The notes below the pieces were generated by a model. It saw nothing but the letters and a program-made list of their open reading frames with translations. It made no database searches and was not told the DNA's origin. The position numbers and the translations under genes are program-made. Positions 23,409-34,327 of a stretch of DNA of 64,000 bases are shown in pieces (position 1 is the first letter of the stretch; every line of letters begins with the position of its first letter). The stretch comes from Corallococcus macrosporus DSM 14697 (lineage in GTDB: Bacteria; Myxococcota; Myxococcia; Myxococcales; Myxococcaceae): the NCBI RefSeq assembly GCF_002305895.1, contig NZ_CP022203.1:474501-538500 (forward strand). The letters run 5' to 3'.

Positions 23409-23875
23409 CCGATGGACGTTCGTGGGAGGGGAATTGGATCGCCCGCATGTATGAGCGCGTCCGTGAGCGGGGGTACGACTCGGTCACCGCCTTTGCTGAA
23501 GATCGTCCCACGGCATCCCTGGTCGCTCTTGCAGAGGAGCTTGGCCCGGACGACGTTGCTGGCGTCCAGGTGTTCAAAGGGTTGGTCGCTGAGGCTGAGC
23601 GCAGCAAGAAGCTCACTCGATTGGCTCGCGGACAGCTTGTTCGCGAACTGTCGGAGGTCATCGCCAACGGCTGGCCATCTGTGCTGGATGATGATGCCCG
23701 CTTGGAGGTCGCGATAGCACTTGGCCAATGGTCGGCATACACCCCGGAACCCCTCGTGGAGCGTGTAAGGAGTGCTAGCGGCGCGCTCCTCGCCAATCCG
23801 CCTCCGGCCGGCTGGCGCCCGCTCGGTCCTGACGATGAGCTTCTTCGGACGCTCCTCCCCGACGAAGAAGTGTGA
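23405..23875 (+). CDS. immunity protein candidate (SitI-like)
   Basis: 156 residues; its ATG overlaps the toxin stop (ATGA). Soluble, helical, acidic at the C-terminus (DDELLRTLLPDEEV), no signal peptide. No family recognised with certainty. Small cytoplasmic protein directly coupled behind a lipoprotein toxin is the normal layout of an immunity gene. The GC content is lower than in neighbouring core genes. Confidence 0.7.
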   Translation: MTDGRSWEGNWIARMYERVRERGYDSVTAFAEDRPTASLVALAEELGPDDVAGVQVFKGLVAEAERSKKLTRLARGQLVRELSEVIANGWPSVLDDDARLEVAIALGQWSAYTPEPLVERVRSASGALLANPPPAGWRPLGPDDELLRTLLPDEEV

Positions 23876-23966
23876 CCAACGGCGGTGGACTCGCACGGGC
23901 GCTGAGTACTCGTCAGGCTCGCGAGCGTTATGGCCACACTCGCTTGCCCCAGCCTCGGGAATACGA

Positions 23967-23994
23967 GGGGCCGAGCCATCCCCAGCTCGGCCCC
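23967..23994 (+). terminator. terminator of the toxin cassette
   Basis: Perfect 9-bp stem GGGGCCGAG (23967-23975) with CTCGGCCCC (23986-23994), loop of 10, followed by GTTCTAT. About 90 bases after the immunity stop. Confidence 0.7.
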
Positions 23995-24036
23995 GTTCTA
24001 TACGGGTTGAAGACAGTCTCCATCAGCCCCCCGCCA

Positions 24037-24054
24037 TGTTGCACGTATGTCGCA
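24037..24054. repeat. 18-bp direct repeat, right copy
   Basis: Identical to 20197-20214. See that entry. Confidence 0.55.
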
Positions 24055-24094
24055 TGACCCCGCGGAACGCGTTGGAACCTGGCGGGACGTCGGG

Positions 24095-24205
24095 GTCCTG
24101 AACGGGAGTCGAATCCGAGGTTCTCCGAGCGGATGCGAGGTAAGGGCGCGACTCTGCTGGGTATGCGCACCGACCGGCCGCAGGTTCGACTCCTGCCAGG
24201 ACCAC
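24095..24205. other. rearranged tRNA-Arg remnant with inverted acceptor/T-arm
   Basis: Begins GGTCCTGAACGGGAGTCGAA, which is a diverged reverse complement of a tRNA 3' end, and ends with the direct-orientation GGCCGCAGGTTCGACTCCTG...AGGACCA. The two arms form an imperfect inverted repeat about 110 bases long. Looks like debris from repeated integration and excision at the tRNA. Confidence 0.6.
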
Positions 24206-24207
24206 TT
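24176..24207 (+). repeat. attR of element 2, 32-bp partial copy
   Basis: Identical to the 3' 32 bases of the 48-bp repeat (GGCCGCAGG to CCACTT). The preceding bases are a diverged version of the rest of the repeat. Confidence 0.85.
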
Positions 24208-24291
24208 CTCCTTTGTCGGGTGCCCCGTGGGTATGGCAAGTGGGGGCCTCGCCGTCATGGATGAGGCGACCTCCCTCGTGCTGGACACGCC

Positions 24292-25254
24292 GTGAACCCG
24301 GTCACCCTGCAAATCAACCTCGCGCCCACGGACCATCCGCACGCGCGCCTCATCCTCCCGCATCAGCTCCGCCAGCTCGGGCCCTCCGTGCAGGAGGTGC
24401 TGCTGGTGCTGGACCTGCATCGCAGCAAGGGGAGCCGCTTCGCGGGCGCCTGGGAGGAGCGCAAGCCGAAGATGGACGCGCTGCTCGCGGCGCTGACGTC
24501 CACGGACCCGCGCATCCGCGTGGCGGAGGTGGATTACTCACCCGCGACCACGAAGGCGCTCGCCGAGCAGTTCTTCGGGGGCACCCGGCTGCCGATGAAG
24601 GACTCGCGCGGCGGTCCCTTCCACTCCTATTTCTTCGGACTCGCCGCGGCGAAGCATCCGCAGGTGCTGCACCTGGACGCGGACATGCTCATCGGCGGCG
24701 CCTCCCGCTCCTGGATGGCGGAGGCGGCCGCGCAGCTCGCGTCACGCGAAGAGCTGGTGAGCTGCAGCCCGCTGTCAGGCCCACCGCGCGCGGACGGCAC
24801 GATTGCGGGAGACCCGCGCTGGTACGAGCCGGATGCCCTGGGCACGCACGCCTTCCGCTTCCGGCGCTTCAGCAGCCGCGCCTTCTTCGTGGACCGTGAC
24901 GCGCTGGTTCGCCGGGTGGGCGCGCTCCGGGCGAAGCTGGCGCCGCCCATTCACGTGCTGCGGGCATTGCGCGCGGGCAACCCGCCGTATCGCGAGCCGG
25001 AGAACCTCATCACCCGGAGGCTCAAGGGCCAGGGCCTGTGGCGGCTGGACTTCCTGGGCGCCGCGCCGGGATTGTGGACGCTGCATCCCCAGTACCGCTC
25101 GCCCACGTTCTACGCGCGACTGCCCGAGCTGATTTCGCGCGTGGAGTCGGGTGACATGCCCGACGCACAGCGCGGCCAGGAGAACGTGCAGGACTGCCTG
25201 GTGGACTGGTCCGACGTGCGGGCCGCGCGGCGCAAGTGGTGGCGGCGCGGGTAG
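24292..25254 (+). CDS. glycosyltransferase-like protein
   Basis: 320 residues from a GTG at 24292. Early Rossmann-like strands (SVQEVLLVLDL, RIRVAEVDYS) and the motif VLHLDADMLIGG, a DxD in the position used by GT-A glycosyltransferases to bind metal and nucleotide sugar. FFVDRDALVRRVGAL and ENLITRRLKGQGLWRLDFLG follow. No membrane segment. First intact chromosomal gene beyond the tandem elements, so its normal upstream neighbour may be the tRNA. Confidence 0.75.
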   Translation: MNPVTLQINLAPTDHPHARLILPHQLRQLGPSVQEVLLVLDLHRSKGSRFAGAWEERKPKMDALLAALTSTDPRIRVAEVDYSPATTKALAEQFFGGTRLPMKDSRGGPFHSYFFGLAAAKHPQVLHLDADMLIGGASRSWMAEAAAQLASREELVSCSPLSGPPRADGTIAGDPRWYEPDALGTHAFRFRRFSSRAFFVDRDALVRRVGALRAKLAPPIHVLRALRAGNPPYREPENLITRRLKGQGLWRLDFLGAAPGLWTLHPQYRSPTFYARLPELISRVESGDMPDAQRGQENVQDCLVDWSDVRAARRKWWRRG

Positions 25255-25284
25255 CGCGAACACCTCCGCCCGCGCCGGGAGAGG

Positions 25285-25782
25285 TCAGCCCAGCGGCGAC
25301 TCGGAGGTGATGATGCCGTCCACGTCCGCGTAGACGTAGTGACCGGGCCGGAAGACGACGCCCGCGAAGCGGACCTCCACGTCACGCTGGCCTTCGTTGC
25401 GCTTGAGGCTCTTGAGCGGGTGCGTGCCCAGCGCCTTGACGCCAAGGCGCATGCGGCCCACGTCCTCCGCGTCACGGATGCAGCCGTTCACCACCACGCC
25501 CGCCCAGCCGTTCTGCTGGCCGAGCAGCGCGAGCTGGTCGCCCACGAGCGCGCAGCGGCGGCTGCCTCCGCCGTCCACCACCAGCACCCGGCCCTGGCCA
25601 GGCTCCTCCAGGGCCTTGCGCACCAGCGAGTTGTCCTCGGGCGCGCGCACCGTGCTGATGGGACCGGCGAAGGTCCGGACGCCGCCGTAGTCGTGGAAGC
25701 CGGGCTCGGCAATCTGGATCTGCGGCGAGCCCGCGTGGGCGTCGCAGAGGTCTGCCGTCTTGAAGTCGGTGAGCGTGCTCAT
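25285..25782 (-). CDS. rraA: RraA family protein
   Basis: 165 residues, full family length. Motifs: FKTADLCDAHAG at the start, the substrate loop GRVLVVDGGGSRRCALVGDQLA, then GWAGVVVNGCIRDAEDV and the ending HYVYADVDGIITS. RraA proteins in enterobacteria inhibit RNase E; the same fold includes HMG/CHA aldolases, and DGGG...R...D motifs here would also fit a class II aldolase. Function as RNase regulator is family-based. Confidence 0.9.
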   Translation of the reverse strand: MSTLTDFKTADLCDAHAGSPQIQIAEPGFHDYGGVRTFAGPISTVRAPEDNSLVRKALEEPGQGRVLVVDGGGSRRCALVGDQLALLGQQNGWAGVVVNGCIRDAEDVGRMRLGVKALGTHPLKSLKRNEGQRDVEVRFAGVVFRPGHYVYADVDGIITSESPLG

Positions 25783-26145
25783 GGGCCCAGAGCCTTCTCA
25801 GGCAGCGGGGAAGACGCAACGCCCAGGGCGCTCGGGCCGTCCCCGGTCCGTTGCAACGTGAACGCACCCCGCTGCGTCGCGTGGGTGGACGTCGCGCGGC
25901 GCGGCACGAGGGCTCCGCGCCGCTGGACGCGTGGATTCGCAACCGTCTGGGCGGCCCGGCCGTTGGGCGGGGGAGCGGGCGTCGCCGAGGCCCTCAAGTT
26001 GGGTCTGATTTACAAAAATGACGGTTTCTTCCGTCCTTCCGGGGACTGTCCATAATGTGTCGGCGGCGGCACGAAGAAGCGAGGGGCATGGGGGCGGGCG
26101 TGCGGGGACACAGCTTGCGTCGTGCCGCATGTTATGGAACGCGCC
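25783..26145. promoter_or_regulatory. divergent intergenic region rraA/hemL
   Basis: 363 bases between two divergent genes. An AT-richer patch at about 25998-26060 (GATTTACAAAAATGACGG, later CCATAATG) is the most promoter-like part; no exact -35/-10 pair can be assigned. Confidence 0.35.
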
Positions 26146-27441
26146 ATGAACCACGCTCACAGTCAGGCTCTCTTCGCTCGCGCGCAGGCTCGCATTCCCG
26201 GCGGAGTGAATTCTCCGGTGCGCGCCTTCCGGGGCGTTGGCGGCGACCCTGTCTTCTTCCGTGAAGGCGCCGGTGCCTGGCTCACGGATGTGGACGGCAA
26301 CCGCTACGTCGACCTCGTGGGGAGCTGGGGGCCGCTCATCCTGGGCCACGCGTATCCGCCCATCGTGGACGCCATCATCGAAGCCGCGCGCCGGGGCTCG
26401 TCCTTTGGCGCGCCGCACGCGGGCGAGGTCGAGTTCGCGGAGCTCATCTGCGCCACCATGCCCGCGGTGGAGATGGTGCGGCTGGTCTCCAGCGGCACCG
26501 AGGCCACGGTGGCGGCCATCCGCGTCGCGCGGGGCTTCACCGGCCGCGAGCACATCCTCAAGTTCGAGGGCTGCTTCCACGGCGCGGGGGACCCGTTCCT
26601 GGTGAAGGCGGGCAGCGGCGTGGAGACGCTGGGCCTGCCGGACTCGCCGGGCGTGCCGTCGGCGCTGGCGAAGCTCACGCTCACCGCGCCGTTCAACGAC
26701 CTGGCGGCGGTGGAGCGCATCTTCGCGGAGAAGGGCCAGGACATCGCCTGCGCCATCATCGAGCCGGTGGTGGGCAACATGGGCGTGCTGGTGCCCAGGC
26801 CGGGCTATCTCGAAGGGCTGCAGGCGCTCTGCCAGAAGCACGGCGTGCTGCTGGTGCTGGACGAGGTGATGACGGGCTTCCGCCTGGCCCGTGGCGGCGC
26901 GCAGGAGCTGTACGGCCTCAAGCCGGACCTCACCACCATGGCCAAGGTGGTGGGCGGGGGCATGCCGCTGGGCGCGTACGGTGGCCGCCGCGACATCATG
27001 GAGAAGGTGGCGCCCGCGGGGCCGGTGTACCAGTCCGGCACGCTGTCCGGGAACCCGGTGGCGGTGGCGGCGGGCCTGGCGTGCCTCAAGGCGCTGGCGG
27101 CGCCCGGCACCTACGCGCGGCTGGAGGAGGTGAGCCGCATGCTGGAGGTCGGGCTGCTCGCCGAGGCGAAGGCCGCGGAGGTGCCCGTCACCATCAACCG
27201 CGTGGGCAGCATGCTCACGGTGTTCTTCACCGGTGAGCCCGTCTACGACTACACCAGCGCGAAGCAGGCGGACACGGCGCGCTTCGGCGAGTTCTTCCAC
27301 GCCATGTTGAACGAAGGTGTCTACCTGCCGCCCAGCCAGTTCGAGGCGGCGTTCGTGTCGCTGGCCATTGGCGAGCCGGAAGTCGCGCACGTGCTCGCGG
27401 CGGCGAGAAAGGCCTTCCGTTCGCTTGGCAAGACCGGTTGA
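26146..27441 (+). CDS. hemL: glutamate-1-semialdehyde 2,1-aminomutase
   Basis: 431 residues from the ATG at 26146 (in-frame ATGs at 26122 and 26134 give slightly longer forms). Full-length match to the GSA aminomutase pattern: IPGGVNSPVRAF near the N-terminus, GSWGPLILGHAYP, SSGTEATVAAIRVARGFTGR, DEVMTGFR, and the PLP-lysine region TTMAKVVGGGMPLGAYGGR. It makes 5-aminolevulinate from glutamate-1-semialdehyde in the C5 haem pathway. The following kinase gene overlaps its 3' end. Confidence 0.96.
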   Translation: MNHAHSQALFARAQARIPGGVNSPVRAFRGVGGDPVFFREGAGAWLTDVDGNRYVDLVGSWGPLILGHAYPPIVDAIIEAARRGSSFGAPHAGEVEFAELICATMPAVEMVRLVSSGTEATVAAIRVARGFTGREHILKFEGCFHGAGDPFLVKAGSGVETLGLPDSPGVPSALAKLTLTAPFNDLAAVERIFAEKGQDIACAIIEPVVGNMGVLVPRPGYLEGLQALCQKHGVLLVLDEVMTGFRLARGGAQELYGLKPDLTTMAKVVGGGMPLGAYGGRRDIMEKVAPAGPVYQSGTLSGNPVAVAAGLACLKALAAPGTYARLEEVSRMLEVGLLAEAKAAEVPVTINRVGSMLTVFFTGEPVYDYTSAKQADTARFGEFFHAMLNEGVYLPPSQFEAAFVSLAIGEPEVAHVLAAARKAFRSLGKTG

Positions 27442-29665
27442 GCCCGCGCCCCTCGAGGGGCCCGTTCGCTTCGGTCCCTATACCCTCGCGCGCCGCATTG
27501 GCGCCGGGGGCATGGGAGAGGTGTTCCTCGCGCGCGAGGAGTCGCCGCGCCGCGCCTGTGTGGTGAAGAAGGTCCTGCCGCAGCTCATGGCGAGCCCGCA
27601 GTTCGCCGGACGCTTCCGGGACGAGGCCCGCGTGGTGGTGCGGCTGCACCACCCGAACATCGCGCGCGTGTACGCCATGGGCGAGGTGGACGGGCAGCTC
27701 TACCTGTCCATGGAGTACGTGCAGGGCAAGACGCTCAGCCGGCTGACGTACCGGCTGCGGCAGCTCGGGCGGACGCTGCCGCTGGGCATCCTGCTCCACC
27801 TGGGGCAGCGGCTCTGCGAGGGCCTGGCCTACGCGCACGACGCGACGGACGAGAACGGCCACCCGCTGCACCTGGTCCACCGGGATTTGTCTCCCGCGAA
27901 CGTGTGCATCAGCTACGCGGGCGAGGTGAAGATCATCGACTTCGGCGCGGCGCAGTCCACGCTGAAGGAGCAGCAGACGGCGCCCCGGGTGGTGATTGGG
28001 AACCTGACGTACATGGCGCCGGAGCAGGCGCGGAAGCGCTTCGTGGACCGGCGCGCGGACGTGTACGCGGTGGGCGCGCTGCTGTGGGAGTTGTTCGCGT
28101 GGCGGCCGCTGGCGCAGCGGGGCGATCCGGTGGAGCGGTGGCGGCGCGCGGCGTACCCGCAGTGGGAGCCGGCGGGGCACTTCCGCCAGGGCGTGCCCGC
28201 CAGCGTGGACGCGTTCCTGATGCGCGCGCTGGCCTCCGAGCCCGACAACCGCTTCCCGGACGCGGCCGCCATGGGCGCGGAGCTGGCGCGGATGAAGGCG
28301 AAGCTGGCGCCCAACGTGGGGGATGCGGAGCTCGCGAAGGTCATCGCGGCCGCGTTCCCTCGGGAGAAGAAGGCGGAGGAGCTCGTGCTCCGGGAGTTGC
28401 TGCGCGAGCCGCGCTCCCGTGCGCTCACCGAGCCAGCGCTGGCCACCGTGTTGGCGCCCCCCACCGCGCTCGCCTTCGAGCACGGCGGCATCGACGCGCC
28501 CGAGGACTTCGTCCCCGCCGAGCAGGGGGACGCGGATGGCGCGAAGGCGCAGGGCGCTCCCGACGCGCGCGGTGGCGACGCGGACGAGGGCGAAGCCACG
28601 GTGCGCGGCGCTCCCGCCGCGCGCGGTGCAGATGCGGCCGAAGCAACAGTCCGTGGTGTCCGTGAGAGGCCGTCCCCTCTCGGGCAGGGTGCGGACGAGG
28701 AAGGACTCGAAGCCACGGTGCATGGAGGCGGCGCAAGGCCGTCCACTTCAGGGCAGGGTGCAGACGAGGAAGGGCACGAAACGACGGTGCGCGGGGCCGC
28801 TGAGCGGCCGCCCGATACGCTCCAGGCCGTCAGCGGGCGAGTCGGCACAGCGTTGTATGGCACGGAGGACGAGTCCACCGTGGTGGAAGGCGGCGCCTCG
28901 CGGACACCCCGCGGACCGCCCAGCGCCGACCCCGGTGGCCCCGCGAGCGCGCGCCACGACGCCGACGATGAAGCCACCGTCGTTCAACCGGGGCGCAGGT
29001 CTGGCGCGGATGGAATGCCCGCTGCCGCTCCCGGTGATGGTGAGTCCACGCTCGTTCATCCCGCGCGAGGCACGGCCGCGAGCGCACCCGGCGACGCGGA
29101 CGAGGAGACCACCGTCGTTCAGCCCGAGCGCGCCCGATTGGCCGCGGGCAATCAGGTCGCCTCGCAGTCCCACGGGGGCGGCGAGCCACGGCCCGCACCC
29201 GCGGAGGCGCAGCGCCCGGGCATCCCCTCTCCCGCGGGGGAATCCGCGAACGGCGCCAGCACGGCCGGAGACGCCGCGGCCACCGAGGCCGTTGACGCCG
29301 CGAAGCTGATGGTCGCCCTTGAACGGGCGGAGGCCGCTCGCAACGAGACCGCCCGTGCCACGGCATCCGAGGACGTCACCGTGACCGAGGTGAACCCCTC
29401 CAGGGCGCTCCACGCGCAGCGCCGGGCCACCCGCGAGACGCAGGTGGGCTTCGGCGTGGACATCTCCCAGTCGGTGGACGCGGCGGCCGTGGAGGCCCGT
29501 CGCCTGGAGTTGGTCCGCGCCATCACCGGGGACGAGGCGCTCCCCATCCCCGAGGCGGACAAGCCCTCCGGCATCTGGCGCCTCGGAAGGCGCGCCTGGC
29601 TCGCGGCGGGGCTCTTCACGGGCGCGTGTGCCCTGGGGCTCGCGCTGGCGTGGGCCCTGTCCTGA
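27425..29665 (+). CDS. eukaryote-like Ser/Thr protein kinase with repetitive linker and C-terminal membrane helix
   Basis: About 746 residues if started at the TTG at 27425, overlapping hemL by 17 bases; no ATG or GTG start fits better, so the start is uncertain. Kinase domain ~15-300: GAGGMGEVF loop, VVKK lysine, HRDLSPANV catalytic loop, IIDFGAA. Residues ~330-700 are low-complexity and contain repeated acidic E/D-ATV or E-TTV blocks separated by Arg/Pro/Gly-rich spacers, each Thr a possible phosphosite for FHA recognition. The C-terminus AWLAAGLFTGACALGLALAWALS is a membrane helix. Such kinases are abundant in myxobacteria. Confidence 0.88.
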   Translation: MARPVEPAPLEGPVRFGPYTLARRIGAGGMGEVFLAREESPRRACVVKKVLPQLMASPQFAGRFRDEARVVVRLHHPNIARVYAMGEVDGQLYLSMEYVQGKTLSRLTYRLRQLGRTLPLGILLHLGQRLCEGLAYAHDATDENGHPLHLVHRDLSPANVCISYAGEVKIIDFGAAQSTLKEQQTAPRVVIGNLTYMAPEQARKRFVDRRADVYAVGALLWELFAWRPLAQRGDPVERWRRAAYPQWEPAGHFRQGVPASVDAFLMRALASEPDNRFPDAAAMGAELARMKAKLAPNVGDAELAKVIAAAFPREKKAEELVLRELLREPRSRALTEPALATVLAPPTALAFEHGGIDAPEDFVPAEQGDADGAKAQGAPDARGGDADEGEATVRGAPAARGADAAEATVRGVRERPSPLGQGADEEGLEATVHGGGARPSTSGQGADEEGHETTVRGAAERPPDTLQAVSGRVGTALYGTEDESTVVEGGASRTPRGPPSADPGGPASARHDADDEATVVQPGRRSGADGMPAAAPGDGESTLVHPARGTAASAPGDADEETTVVQPERARLAAGNQVASQSHGGGEPRPAPAEAQRPGIPSPAGESANGASTAGDAAATEAVDAAKLMVALERAEAARNETARATASEDVTVTEVNPSRALHAQRRATRETQVGFGVDISQSVDAAAVEARRLELVRAITGDEALPIPEADKPSGIWRLGRRAWLAAGLFTGACALGLALAWALS

Positions 29666-29680
29666 GTCCTGCTCGGAGCG

Positions 29681-30538
29681 TCAGCTCCCCCACGGCAGCC
29701 GGTAGCTGAAGCCCAGGCTGATGGTGGCGGTGTCAATCCAGTTGCTGGTGAAGCCGTCGCCGAACTGCTCCTCGTCATCGTCCGACGTGCCGCGCGCGCC
29801 GCCGCCCAGGTAGCGCAGGTTGAGGAACGCATCCACGTTCTCCGTGATGCGCACGCCCCCGCGCAGGGACGCGTCCAGCAGCGCGCCCGTGGTGTTGGAG
29901 TCACTGTCGCCGTTGATGATGGCCGTGGGCGCGTAGCTGCCGTCCGCCTCGAAGCCCAGCCACCAGCCGCCGCCCAGGCCCCAGCGCCCGCGCACCTTCA
30001 GCAGCGGCACCGGCCCCACGTCCCGCGCGGTCCGCCGCAGCGTGCCGTCCGCGGAGGTGAAGACGTAGTTCGCGTTGCGGAGCTGCAGCGACACACCGAC
30101 GGACAGCTCCCGGTCTGGTCCGGACAGCAGGTCATACAGGTAGCTGGCCCGGTAGAACGGGAAGCTGTAGCCCACGTCCAGCGGCGTGCCCGCCGGGAAG
30201 TCCAGCGCGTCGATGCGCACGTCCCGCTTGAGCACCACCTGCGTGTCGATGGCCAGCGGTTGGTAGAGGAACACCACCGAGTGCCGGCCCTTCAACGTCA
30301 GCTCGGCCGACAGCCGCATGAAGTTGTAGAGGTTGGTCTGTCCACCGTCGTCCGTGTAACGGAACAGGGTGCCGTCACTGCCCTGGCGCAGGCTGTGGGC
30401 CAGCACGTCCAGGAAGCCCATCTCCCCCACGAACTTCAGTTGCACCCGAGGCTCGTCCGGAGGCGTGGGCGCCTGGGCCTGGACGGTGAAGGTGCTCAGA
30501 CTGACAAGGATTCCGAAGACGGCGGCATGGCGGTGCAT
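29681..30538 (-). CDS. outer-membrane beta-barrel protein
   Basis: 285 residues with signal peptide MHRHAAVFGILVSLSTFTVQAQA. The mature chain has regular 10-residue amphipathic strands (RHSVVFLYQPLAI, ELSVGVSLQLRNANYVF, WWLGFEADGSYAP, ATISLGFSYRLPWGS) and ends in a hydrophobic strand, as in outer-membrane porin-like proteins. Acidic loops (DSDSNT, TSDDDEEQF) may be extracellular. Transport role unknown. Convergent with the kinase gene, 15 bases apart. Confidence 0.8.
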   Translation of the reverse strand: MHRHAAVFGILVSLSTFTVQAQAPTPPDEPRVQLKFVGEMGFLDVLAHSLRQGSDGTLFRYTDDGGQTNLYNFMRLSAELTLKGRHSVVFLYQPLAIDTQVVLKRDVRIDALDFPAGTPLDVGYSFPFYRASYLYDLLSGPDRELSVGVSLQLRNANYVFTSADGTLRRTARDVGPVPLLKVRGRWGLGGGWWLGFEADGSYAPTAIINGDSDSNTTGALLDASLRGGVRITENVDAFLNLRYLGGGARGTSDDDEEQFGDGFTSNWIDTATISLGFSYRLPWGS

Positions 30539-30590
30539 TCCTGCTCCTCGCGAGGGGATTTGGGCCCCGGACGCGCGAGCTTCAAGTGCG

Positions 30591-33218
<2,628 letters not shown>

Positions 33219-33390
33219 GGCGGCCTGACTCTTCCACCGCTGACAGGCCCCGCGAAATCACCCCACCGCCACTTCGCCCACCATCCCACAACGTGGCGCC
33301 GTCGCTGCGGCTTACCCGTAGGACAACGGGCCCGGCCGCGTGAGGCAGCCGAGCCCGGGGCTCCAGGCCTGGAGGGGCCCCCGTGCCGCG

Positions 33391-33909
33391 TCAGGCGGGG
33401 GACGCCCCGGAGGGCTCCGCGCCGCGGTGGTGGACCTTGGTGTACAGGCCAATGAGCTCCGCCTCGCCCAGGATGTGGCCCGCCATGGTCTCCCGGAGCT
33501 GGGTGCGCGAGGCCCGGCCCAGGTCCGGCAGCACCGTGTCCAGCGCGAACAGGCGGAAGAAGTACCGGTGCATGCCGATGGGCGGCATGGGGCCCCCGTA
33601 GTCCTGGCGGCGGAAGTCGTTCTGCCCCTGCCGGGCGCCCTCCGGCAGCACGTCCGGCGTGGCGCCTTCCGGCAGCCCCTGGGCCGAAGGTGGGATGTTG
33701 TAGACGACCCAGTGGGAGAAGGTCATCTGCGGGTTGCGCGGGTCTGGCGCGTCCGGGTCTTCCACGATGAGGGCCAGGCTCTTCGTCCCGGCCGGCATGC
33801 CCGTCCATTGCAGGGGCGGCGAGACGTCGTCGCCCTCGCCCGTGTAGGCAATGGGGATGAGGTCGCCGTCCTTGAAGCGGGGGGACGTGAGCACGAGCGG
33901 CTTCGGCAT
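33391..33909 (-). CDS. PEBP / YbhB-YbcL family protein
   Basis: 172 residues from the ATG at 33909 (GGAGGAC ribosome site). Signature segments DVSPPLQWTGMPAGTKSLALIVEDPDAPDP and the anion-site region FSHWVVYNIPP, then GGPMPPIGMHRYFFRLFALD, are typical of bacterial phosphatidylethanolamine-binding-like (Raf kinase inhibitor-like) proteins. Cytosolic. Biochemical role in bacteria is not settled. Confidence 0.92.
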   Translation of the reverse strand: MPKPLVLTSPRFKDGDLIPIAYTGEGDDVSPPLQWTGMPAGTKSLALIVEDPDAPDPRNPQMTFSHWVVYNIPPSAQGLPEGATPDVLPEGARQGQNDFRRQDYGGPMPPIGMHRYFFRLFALDTVLPDLGRASRTQLRETMAGHILGEAELIGLYTKVHHRGAEPSGASPA

Positions 33910-34327
33910 GGAGTCCTCCAAAGAAGAATCACGGTGGGTTGACGCGTATCGGGTGCAAGCTGGCGACGCTGGCTCCCAGGCGCCGAGGAGCGGGGTGGCC
34001 ACCGCCCGGAGGCTGGCCACCTGGGCGGTGGGGCAGGCAGTCCCCGCCCCACACGGTGGCCCGCGACCGGGGGCCGCTGCCTGCGCGGAGCCCGGCGCGC
34101 CCCTCGGTGCGGGGGGCTCCGGGGCGGGTGCCTCCACCAGGCGGGGCAGATCGGCGGTAGCTGAGCTTGCCGAAGCGGCAATCGCGACTGGGGGCCGGGG
34201 GACCGCCGCCCATGGTACCGGTTGCGTGTGCCGCGTGTTCGGTGTTAAGCGGCGCCCGCGCGTAGCGGGGTTGGGTCTGGTGGGGTTGGAAAAGCGAGGG
34301 TTTCCCGGGGTTTGGGGAGGCGTCCGA
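33910..34327. promoter_or_regulatory. intergenic region upstream of the F0 ATP synthase genes
   Basis: 418 bases between the divergently transcribed PEBP gene and atpZ. It must contain the promoters for both. No convincing sigma-70 pair or operator palindrome stands out; a long ORF crosses it in frame with atpZ but lacks a ribosome site and codes Gly/Pro/Arg-rich sequence. Confidence 0.4.

Larger units (their letters stand above)
20154..24207. mobile_element. decayed integrative element 2 in tandem (about 4 kb)
   Basis: Lies between the second 48-bp repeat and a partial third repeat at 24176. It retains an integrase C-terminal fragment next to its left repeat, in the same relative position as in element 1, plus the three-gene toxin-like cassette. 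Replication genes are missing. Confidence 0.7.

Noticed and set aside
23928-24239. Minus-strand ORF across the right border of element 2
   Set aside because: It is the antisense reading of tRNA remnants (same SRTCG-type phrase seen antisense to tRNA-Arg) and has no coding features.
33851-34327. N-terminal extension of atpZ
   Set aside because: The ATG at 34328 has a strong ribosome site and the usual family length; the extension is low-complexity and overlaps the PEBP start region.
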